DNA of 64,000 bases from Amycolatopsis sp. (lineage in GTDB: Bacteria; Actinomycetota; Actinomycetes; Mycobacteriales; Pseudonocardiaceae). Under the pieces are notes generated by a model. The model saw nothing but the letters and a program-made list of their open reading frames with translations. It was not told the DNA's origin and did not search any database. Numbering within the stretch: the stretch's first letter is position 1; each line of letters opens with the position of its first letter. Both the position numbers and the translations under genes were made by a program. The stretch is from contig NZ_JAODNM010000146.1 of assembly GCF_025464955.1 (NCBI RefSeq), positions 32,595 to 96,594 of the forward strand, in the 5' to 3' direction. Shown in pieces: positions 57,001 through 64,000 of the stretch.

Positions 57001-59097
57001 ATGGATACTGGTCGTGCCCGCCCGGCGGTGGGGACGGTGACCGGGGTCGACACGCACTGCCCCTATTGTGCACTTCAGTGTGGAATGTCACTCGGCGTCG
57101 GAACCGGGGTCGTTTCCGGTCGCGAATTCCCGACCAATGCCGGCGGTCTCTGCCAGAAGGGCTGGACGGCCGCGACCCTGCTGACCAGCCCCCATCGCCT
57201 CACTGCTCCCTTGCTGCGGGAAAACCGCGACGCGCCGCTGCGTCCCGTCAGCTGGGACGTCGCGCTCGACTTCGTCGCGTCGAAGCTCGCGGACCTGCGC
57301 CGGAAACACGGCCCGGACGCGGTCGGCGTGTTCGGCGGCGGTGGCCTCACGAACGAAAAGTCTTACCTGCTTGGCAAATTTGCGAGAGTTGCACTTTGCA
57401 CCTCGCAGATCGACTACAACGGCCGGTTCTGTATGTCCGCCGCGGCCGCCGCCGGGATCAAAGCCTTCGGGGCCGACCGCGGGATGCCGTTCCCGGTCAC
57501 CGACCTCGCCGAGGCGGACGCGGTGCTGCTCGTCGGCGCCAATGTGAGCGAGACCATGCCGCCGTTCATGCGGCACCTGCGCCCGGCCGCCGACGCAGGC
57601 GGGCTCATCGTCGTCGACCCGCGCCGCACACCGACCGCCGAGCACGCCGCGGTGCACCTGCAGCCGGTGCCGGGCACGGATTTGGCGCTGGCGTTGGGAA
57701 TGCTGCACGCGGCCGTCGCGGATGGTTACGTTGATCACGCCTATCTCGCCGAGCGCACCACGGGGTTCGACGAGGTGTGGCGGATCGCCGCGGCCTGGTG
57801 GCCCGAGCGCGTCGAAGCGGTCACCGGGGTCGCGGCCGCCGACCAACGGGCCGCGGTGCGGTTGCTGGCCGAAGCACGCAGGGCGTACGTACTCACCGCG
57901 CGCGGCACCGAGCAACACGCCAAGGGTGTCGACACCGTTTCGGCGTGGATCAACCTGTGCCTGGCATTGGGCTTGCCGGGTCGTTCGGGGTCCGGTTACG
58001 GCTGCCTCACCGGTCAGGGGAACGGCCAGGGTGGCCGGGAGCACGGGCAGAAGGCTGACCAGCTGCCGGGCTACCGCAAGATCGACGACCCGGCGGACAG
58101 GGCGCACGTGGCCGGGGTGTGGGGCGTCGATCCCGATTCGCTGCCCGGTCCCGGCCGGTCGGCGTACGAGCTGCTCGATGCGCTGGGCACACCGTCCGGG
58201 CCGAAGGCGCTGCTGGTGTTCGGCAGCAACGTCGTGGTGTCCGCGCCGAACGCCGGTCATGTCGCCGATCGCTTGGCGTCGCTGGAGTTGCTGGTGACCG
58301 CGGACTTCGTGCTGTCGGAGACGGCAGCGTCGGCGGACGTCGTGTTCCCGGTCACGCAGTGGGCCGAGGAAGACGGCACGATGACCAGCCTGGAGGGCCG
58401 CGTCCTCCTGCGGCAGCGCGCGCTCGGCGCGCCCGACGGGGTCCGGACGGATCTGGAGCTCTTGCAGGGCTTGGCGATGCGGCTTGGTCAACCGGCCGAA
58501 CGGTTTCCGGCCGAAGCCGAGCAGGTCTTCGACGAACTGCGCCGGGCGTCCGCGGGCGGGATAGCGGACTACGCGGGCGTGACGTACGACCGGTTGCGCG
58601 CCGGGGAGGCCTTGCACTGGCCGGTGCCCGACGTCGATCACCCCGGCACCCCCCGGATGTTCCTGGACGCCTTCGCCCACGCCGACGGGCTCGCGCGGTT
58701 CGTCGCGGTGGAGCACACCGGCCCCGCCGAGCGCGCCGACGACGAATTCCCGTTGTACGCCACCACCGGCCGGGTTCTGCAGCACTACCAGTCCGGGGCG
58801 CAGACGCGGCTGATCCCGGAGCTCGACGACGCGCAGCCGGAGGCGTTTGTCGAGGTGAACCCGGACACCGCCGGCCGAGCGGGCGTCCACGATGGACAGT
58901 GGGCTCGCGTGGTTTCGCGCCGGGGTGAGGTGCGGGCGCGGGTGCGGTGCGTATCGACGATCCGGCTGGACACGGTGTTCCTGCCGTTCCACTTTCCCGG
59001 CGCCCAGCGCGCCAACCTGATCACCAACCCGGCGCTGGACCCGACCAGCCGGATGCCGGAGTTCAAGGTGTGCGCGGTCCGGCTGGCCCCGGCATGA
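57001..59097 (+). CDS. nasC: assimilatory nitrate reductase catalytic subunit (molybdopterin oxidoreductase)
   Basis: CPYCALQCGM...GGLCQKGW 4Fe-4S motif, molybdopterin domains, dinucleotide-binding C-terminus. Confidence 0.92.
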   Translation: MDTGRARPAVGTVTGVDTHCPYCALQCGMSLGVGTGVVSGREFPTNAGGLCQKGWTAATLLTSPHRLTAPLLRENRDAPLRPVSWDVALDFVASKLADLRRKHGPDAVGVFGGGGLTNEKSYLLGKFARVALCTSQIDYNGRFCMSAAAAAGIKAFGADRGMPFPVTDLAEADAVLLVGANVSETMPPFMRHLRPAADAGGLIVVDPRRTPTAEHAAVHLQPVPGTDLALALGMLHAAVADGYVDHAYLAERTTGFDEVWRIAAAWWPERVEAVTGVAAADQRAAVRLLAEARRAYVLTARGTEQHAKGVDTVSAWINLCLALGLPGRSGSGYGCLTGQGNGQGGREHGQKADQLPGYRKIDDPADRAHVAGVWGVDPDSLPGPGRSAYELLDALGTPSGPKALLVFGSNVVVSAPNAGHVADRLASLELLVTADFVLSETAASADVVFPVTQWAEEDGTMTSLEGRVLLRQRALGAPDGVRTDLELLQGLAMRLGQPAERFPAEAEQVFDELRRASAGGIADYAGVTYDRLRAGEALHWPVPDVDHPGTPRMFLDAFAHADGLARFVAVEHTGPAERADDEFPLYATTGRVLQHYQSGAQTRLIPELDDAQPEAFVEVNPDTAGRAGVHDGQWARVVSRRGEVRARVRCVSTIRLDTVFLPFHFPGAQRANLITNPALDPTSRMPEFKVCAVRLAPA

Positions 59098-60470
59098 GGG
59101 TGGTGATCGCCGGCTACGGCATGGCCGGCGCGCGGTTGGCGGAGGAGATTCGCGCGCTCGACCGCTCGATCGCGGTGACGGTTGTCGGCGCGGAACGGCA
59201 TCCGGCGTACAACCGCGTGCTGCTGTCGAGCGTCGTGGCCGGGAACATGCCCGTGCGTTCGGTGCTGCTGCACGACGAAGAATGGGCCGCCCGAGCCGAG
59301 GTCGATCTGCGGACCGGGACGTCGGTGACCTCGATCGGCGAGCAGCTGACGCTGTCCGACGGGTCCACTGTGGACTTCGACGCGCTAGTGCTGGCGACCG
59401 GCAGCAGTCCGTTGCTGCCACCGGTTCCGGGCCTCGCCGGCGCGGACGACGTGGTCGCCTTCCGCGGGCTGGACGACTGCGAGCGGATCATGGCGGCCGA
59501 GCGGGTCGCGGTGCTCGGCGGCGGGCTGCTGGGGCTGGAAGCGGCCAGGGGACTGACGGGCCGGGGGGTACCGGTGACCGTGGTGCACGCGGCCGGGCAC
59601 CTGATGGAACGCCAGCTCGACGCCACGGCCGGCGCGACACTGGCCGGCGCGCTGGGCAAGCACGGCATCGACTTCCGGATCGGGCGCAGCGCGATCCAGC
59701 ACCGGCAAGGCATGGGCTTGGTCCTCGACGACGGCACGTCGGTGCCCGCGGACCTCGTCGTCGTTTCGGCAGGCACGAAGGCCGAAACCGGGCTGGCCGA
59801 GGCTGCCGGAATCACTGTGGCCGGCGGGATCGTCATCGACGATTGCTTGCGTACCAGCGATTCCCGCGTCTACGCGATCGGTGACTGCGCCGCGCATCGG
59901 GGTAGCTTTCCCGGGCTCGTGCGGCCTGCCTGGGAGCAGGCCGCGGTGCTGGCGAAACTGCTCACTGGCGCGGACCCGTCCGCCCGGTATCGCGGCACGA
60001 GGTCCGTTACCCGTTTGAAGGCCAAGGGAATCGACCTCGCGTCCCTCGGCGAAGCGCACACCGAACCCGGCGCTCCAGGCGCCGAGGTCATCCGCCTCGA
60101 AGACCCATCGCGGGACCGCTATGCCAAGTTGGTGCTGCGCGACGACGTCGTCACCGGGGCGATCGTGCTGGGTTTCCCGGACGCCGCCGCGGCGATCACC
60201 CAGCTGCACGACACCGGCGCCCCGGCGCCTGCCGACCGGATCGCACTGCTGCTCGGCCGGGCCGCCCCGCCCGCCGGAGCCGCCGAGTCCACTGTGGTCT
60301 GCCAGTGCAACGGCGTCCCGCGCGGACGCCTTGTCGACGCGTGGCGGACCGGCGCCCGCACGGTCGAAGACTTCGCGAAGGCCACCAGAGCGAGCACCGG
60401 GTGCGGCGGCTGCGCCGCCGACCTGCTCGCGCTGACCGAATTGTTGGACCAAGAGAGCGCACCCCGCTAG
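59094..60470 (+). CDS. FAD/NAD(P)-dependent oxidoreductase with C-terminal BFD-like [2Fe-2S] domain (nitrate reductase electron donor)
   Basis: VVIAGYGMAGARLAEEI, YNRVLLSSVVAG, C-terminal CQCNGV...GCGGCAADL; ATGA overlap with nitrate reductase. Confidence 0.87.
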   Translation: MRVVIAGYGMAGARLAEEIRALDRSIAVTVVGAERHPAYNRVLLSSVVAGNMPVRSVLLHDEEWAARAEVDLRTGTSVTSIGEQLTLSDGSTVDFDALVLATGSSPLLPPVPGLAGADDVVAFRGLDDCERIMAAERVAVLGGGLLGLEAARGLTGRGVPVTVVHAAGHLMERQLDATAGATLAGALGKHGIDFRIGRSAIQHRQGMGLVLDDGTSVPADLVVVSAGTKAETGLAEAAGITVAGGIVIDDCLRTSDSRVYAIGDCAAHRGSFPGLVRPAWEQAAVLAKLLTGADPSARYRGTRSVTRLKAKGIDLASLGEAHTEPGAPGAEVIRLEDPSRDRYAKLVLRDDVVTGAIVLGFPDAAAAITQLHDTGAPAPADRIALLLGRAAPPAGAAESTVVCQCNGVPRGRLVDAWRTGARTVEDFAKATRASTGCGGCAADLLALTELLDQESAPR

Positions 60471-60480
60471 ATGGAGAGAA

Positions 60481-61842
60481 ATGTCAACGACGACTGAAGC
60501 CCGACCCGGTCACCGCTGGATCCAGCGGTGGCAGCCCGACGACCCGGAGTTCTGGGCCGGTACTGGGAAGAAGATCGCGACTCGCAACCTGATTTTTTCG
60601 ATCTTCTCCGAGCACATCGGCTTCTCGCTGTGGTCGATCTGGAGTGTGGTCGTGGTCGGCCTGCCCAAGGCCGGCTTCTCGTTCAGCATTGACGAGTTGT
60701 TCTGGCTGGCGGCGCTGCCGAACCTGCTCGGGGCGGCGATGCGGCTGCCTTACACGTTCGCGGTGACGAAGTTCGGCGGCCGCAACTGGACGATCATTTC
60801 CTCGCTGCTACTGCTCGTGCCGACCGGGATGCTGACCATCGCGGTGACCTCGCACGGGAGCTTCGGGTTCTTCCTGCTGGCCGCGGCCACCGCGGGGCTC
60901 GGCGGCGGCAACTTCGCGTCGTCGATGACCAACATCTCGTTCTTCTACCCCGAGACCCGGAAGGGTTTCGCCCTCGGCCTGAACGCCGCGGGCGGCAACC
61001 TCGGCGCGGCCGTGGTCCAGCTGGTCATCCCGGCGGTCATCGCCATCGGAACCGGCACGAACCTGGCCTACGCGGGGCTGTTCTACATGCCGTTCGCGGT
61101 CGCCGCGGCCATCTGCGCGGCACTGTTCATGGACAACCTCGCCGTGGCCAAGTCGGACTTCCCAGCGCAGGCAGCCGCGGTGAAACGCGGGCAGACCTGG
61201 GTGATGTCGTTCCTCTACATCGGCACGTTCGGCTCGTTCATCGGGTACTCGGCCGCGTTGCCGCTGCTGATCAAGACGCAGTTCCCGACCATTCACGGCA
61301 GCTACTTCGCCTGGCTCGGCGCGCTCGTCGGGTCGCTTTCGCGGCCGGTCGGCGGCTGGCTGTCCGACCGGATCGGCGGCAGCCGAGTCACGCTGTGGGC
61401 GTTCGTGGTCATGGCCATCGCCGCGATCGGGGTCGTCATGGGGGAGCAGGCCGGCAACTTCGGGCTGTTCTTCGGCGCGTTCCTGATCCTGTTCATCACC
61501 GCCGGCCTCGGCAACGGTTCGACGTACCGGATGATCCCGGCGATCTTCGTCAGCCAGGCCAAGCGTGAGGTCGCCGAAGGTGGCGACGAGGAAGAAGCCG
61601 TCCGGCGCGGACGCCGGGAAGCCGCGGCGACCATCGGGATCGCGTCGTCGATCGGCGCGTTCGGCGGATTCCTCGTCACGCGCGTCATCGCGAACTCGGT
61701 CGCGGCGCACAAGACGGCGGACGCCGCGTTCTACGTGTTCATCGGCTTCTACGTCGTGTGCGGCGCGGTGACATGGTGGTTCTACCGCCGCCGCAACGCT
61801 TTCTCCTCCACGACCCCCAGCCTCGCCTCGGCGAACGTCTGA
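60481..61842 (+). CDS. narK: NarK-type nitrate/nitrite MFS transporter
   Basis: MFS with GLGGGNFASSMTNISFFYPETRKGFALGLNAAGGNLG nitrate-signature motif and GLGNGSTYRMIP. Confidence 0.92.
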   Translation: MSTTTEARPGHRWIQRWQPDDPEFWAGTGKKIATRNLIFSIFSEHIGFSLWSIWSVVVVGLPKAGFSFSIDELFWLAALPNLLGAAMRLPYTFAVTKFGGRNWTIISSLLLLVPTGMLTIAVTSHGSFGFFLLAAATAGLGGGNFASSMTNISFFYPETRKGFALGLNAAGGNLGAAVVQLVIPAVIAIGTGTNLAYAGLFYMPFAVAAAICAALFMDNLAVAKSDFPAQAAAVKRGQTWVMSFLYIGTFGSFIGYSAALPLLIKTQFPTIHGSYFAWLGALVGSLSRPVGGWLSDRIGGSRVTLWAFVVMAIAAIGVVMGEQAGNFGLFFGAFLILFITAGLGNGSTYRMIPAIFVSQAKREVAEGGDEEEAVRRGRREAAATIGIASSIGAFGGFLVTRVIANSVAAHKTADAAFYVFIGFYVVCGAVTWWFYRRRNAFSSTTPSLASANV

Positions 61843-61865
61843 CCGTCCCGTCCAGGATCCCGCGA

Positions 61866-61901
61866 GGCCACCCTGTGGCGTTGAACGCCACGGGGGTGGC
61901 C
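61866..61901. terminator. strong hairpin after narK
   Basis: GGCCACCCTGTGGCGTT-G-AACGCCACGGGGGTGGCC near-perfect inverted repeat; no T-tract. Confidence 0.55.
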
Positions 61902-61983
61902 CCGAGGGATCGCCGAAGCGGTACCCCAGCCAGCCCCGCTCGGCCGCAACCTCCTGCGCGGTTAGCGTCGTAGTGTTTCGGGG

Positions 61984-62841
61984 GTGGACGACACCGAATT
62001 CCTGGTCGAGGCCCTGCTCGAAGTACGTGACGGCAACCAAGCCGCAGCCGTTGCCGCGGCGCGCCGCGCGGCTGGGTCGACGCTTGGCCGAGAACTGATC
62101 GAGCAGTGGGAAGGCGTTGTCGGGCAAGGGGTTTACCACCAGCCTGCGGCGTTCACCGCCTTCGTTCGCGGAGGTGGGAACGTGAAGTTGTACACGCGGT
62201 TGAGCGACGAACTCGCGCGGCTGTACGACGAACTCGAACCCGCCGAGCTCGTCGATGTCGGCTGTGGCGACGGACTGGCGCTGGCTCCCGCGCTGGAGCG
62301 CGCGGCATGGGCTCCCGGGCGGATCGACCTCGTCGAGCCATCGGCAGCCTTGCTCGAAGCCGCTTCGACGCGGCTGACGGGACGGAACGCACACGCGTGG
62401 GGGTTGACCGCGCAGCAGTTCTTCGCCGAGGTCGGCGACCGCAGGTGGCCTCTCGCGCAGGCGACGTTCTCCCTGCAATCGGTGCCACCGGAGGACCGTG
62501 CCGGCGTCCTGCGCGCGCTGCGGGAGCACGCGGACAAGGTGGTGATCGCCGAGTTCGACGTGCCTGAGTATGTCGAACCCAGTATCGACCATGTCCGCTC
62601 TCTCGTGACCCGTTATGAGCGTGGCATCGCGGAGTACGGCGAAGACGCACACCTTGTCGCGCAGGGCTTTCTGTTGCCTGTGCTGCTGGGGCAGGTCGTC
62701 CCGGACGGCGTGCGCACGAACTGGGAGAAGCCGGCCGCGACCTGGGCGGAACAGCTGTCCGCGGCCGGGTTCGCGGACGTCGTCGTGACCCCGCTCGCCG
62801 ACTACTGGTGGTCTCCGGCCGTGCTGATCACGGCGTCGTGA
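61984..62841 (+). CDS. class I SAM-dependent methyltransferase
   Basis: LVDVGCGDGLALAPALERAAW SAM motif I. Confidence 0.82.
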   Translation: MDDTEFLVEALLEVRDGNQAAAVAAARRAAGSTLGRELIEQWEGVVGQGVYHQPAAFTAFVRGGGNVKLYTRLSDELARLYDELEPAELVDVGCGDGLALAPALERAAWAPGRIDLVEPSAALLEAASTRLTGRNAHAWGLTAQQFFAEVGDRRWPLAQATFSLQSVPPEDRAGVLRALREHADKVVIAEFDVPEYVEPSIDHVRSLVTRYERGIAEYGEDAHLVAQGFLLPVLLGQVVPDGVRTNWEKPAATWAEQLSAAGFADVVVTPLADYWWSPAVLITAS

Positions 62842-63770
62842 ACACTGGATTCATGAACTCAGCGTGGGACGTCCGGCGGCTGCCGAGTGCGGAAGGCAAG
62901 ATCTTCCTGGTCACCGGCGGCAACGCGGGTATCGGGTACTTCGTCAGTGAACAGCTTGCCGGGACCGGTGCCACCGTGGTACTGGGGAGCCGCGACGCGG
63001 GCAAGGCCGAAGCGGCGATGGGTGCGATCCGGTCGCGTGTACCCGGCGCACGCCTGCGGCATCTGCAGCTGGACCTCGCCGACCTGGGCTCGCTCAAGGC
63101 GTCCGCGGACGCGCTGGACATGGACCGGCTCGACGCTGTGATCCTCAACGCGGGGGTGCTCGCCCAAAACGTGCGGGGCGAGACGAAGGACGGTCACGAG
63201 CTCATGTTCGGGACCAACCACCTCGGGCACTTCGCCCTCGTCACGTACCTGCTACCGCTGCTCGCCGGGGGTCGCGTCATCACCGTGGGCAGCATCGCCG
63301 CGAGGTACGTCCGCCTGGATCTCGACGACCTCCAAACCACCCGCGGGTACAAGCCTTTTCCGACCTACAGCCGGTCGAAGCTCGCGCAGATGCTGTTCGG
63401 CTTCGAACTCGACCGCCGTCTGCGGGCCGCCGGGAGCACGACGTCGAGCGTGCTGACCCACCCCGGTGGCGCGCTGGACAGCATCACGCCGTCGCGCCCG
63501 CCGGTGTGGGTGCGCTCCACCCGCGACGCCCTGTTGTTCGGGCTGCCGCTGTCGATCTTCGTCCAGGGCAAGGACCACGCGGCTTGGCCAGCCGTCCGAG
63601 CCGCCCTCGACCCGTCAATCCAAGGCGGGCAACTCCTCGGCCCCCGGACACTGGGCGTGCGCGGGCAACCCAGGCTCGAACGCGTACGCCACACCATCGC
63701 CGACCCCGCCGTCGCCGCCCGCCTCTGGACCGCCTCCACCACCCTCACCGGCGTCGACCCCCTCCCCTGA
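62838..63770 (+). CDS. SDR family oxidoreductase
   Basis: LVTGGNAGIGYFVSEQL, LNAGVLAQ, YSRSKLAQMLFGFEL. Confidence 0.88.
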   Translation: MNTGFMNSAWDVRRLPSAEGKIFLVTGGNAGIGYFVSEQLAGTGATVVLGSRDAGKAEAAMGAIRSRVPGARLRHLQLDLADLGSLKASADALDMDRLDAVILNAGVLAQNVRGETKDGHELMFGTNHLGHFALVTYLLPLLAGGRVITVGSIAARYVRLDLDDLQTTRGYKPFPTYSRSKLAQMLFGFELDRRLRAAGSTTSSVLTHPGGALDSITPSRPPVWVRSTRDALLFGLPLSIFVQGKDHAAWPAVRAALDPSIQGGQLLGPRTLGVRGQPRLERVRHTIADPAVAARLWTASTTLTGVDPLP

Positions 63771-63800
63771 TCGCGCTCCATGCACACGAGAGTGCGTTCC

Positions 63801-63857
63801 AGGGCACTTTTGTACTTCTGTGCCCTCGTTGAAGTTTCAAGCAGGGCACAAAAGTGG
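63801..63857. terminator. overlapping inverted repeats, terminator-like
   Basis: AGGGCAC...GTGCCCT and downstream AGGGCACAAAAGTG complementary to CACTTTTGT...GCCCT, after SDR stop. Confidence 0.5.
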
Positions 63858-64000
63858 CTCTTGTGTCGGATGTGTGGGTCCGCGACGCCTCAGTGGTGTC
63901 GGTGTGGCTGGTGAGGTTCTTGAGGTCAGCGGGTGTGGTCGGCTGGTGGTGACTGTGGGACTCGTCGGCGTGAACGTGGGACTCGCCGGGCCGGAGTGTG

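Noticed and set aside
1-64000. CRISPR arrays, tRNA or rRNA genes
   Set aside because: no regularly spaced ~28-36-bp repeats and no rRNA/tRNA-like segments recognised by eye; a tRNAscan/Infernal run would be needed to exclude them formally

Overview
High-GC actinomycete DNA (Pseudonocardiaceae/Amycolatopsis-like; inferred from composition and gene content only). Most of the window, about 10.2-52.2 kb, looks like one composite biosynthetic locus. (1) A LAP/TOMM RiPP arm on the minus strand: a SagB-type dehydrogenase, a fused E1-like/YcaO cyclodehydratase, and an unannotated 50-aa candidate precursor that overlaps the YcaO start. (2) A SARP regulator. (3) A discrete type II KS/ACP system: ACP, KS, Cys-less KS partner, KR, RetSat/CrtI-like flavoenzyme and KSIII, followed by a BtrJ/BtrK/BtrI-like ATP-grasp/PLP-decarboxylase/ACP trio that suggests an aminoacyl-ACP building block. 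Then come a degenerate KSIII-like protein, an unknown protein and an acyl-CoA dehydrogenase. (4) An SbnB/SbnA 2,3-diaminopropionate pathway feeding a four-module NRPS (C-A-T-E-C-A-T / C-A-T-C-A-T-TE), with a DrrAB-like ABC exporter, MbtH and AsnB. I found four arrays of 11-bp-spaced GTCAGCN heptamers, each placed exactly 8 bp from a -10-like hexamer. They lie upstream of the ACP/KS operon, the response regulator, the Dap/NRPS operon and the mbtH/ABC operon, and suggest one SARP regulon tying these parts together. I could not detect such an array in front of the RiPP arm, so its membership remains open. Flanks: DUF222/HNH endonuclease, MFS, GGDEF, FolD, GNAT, orphan ABC ATPase and a two-component system on the left. 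On the right are MarR, a conservon (CvnA-D type) with a NIT-domain kinase, a nitrate assimilation operon, a methyltransferase and an SDR. Two tandem DasR (dre)-like sites lie at the left edge.
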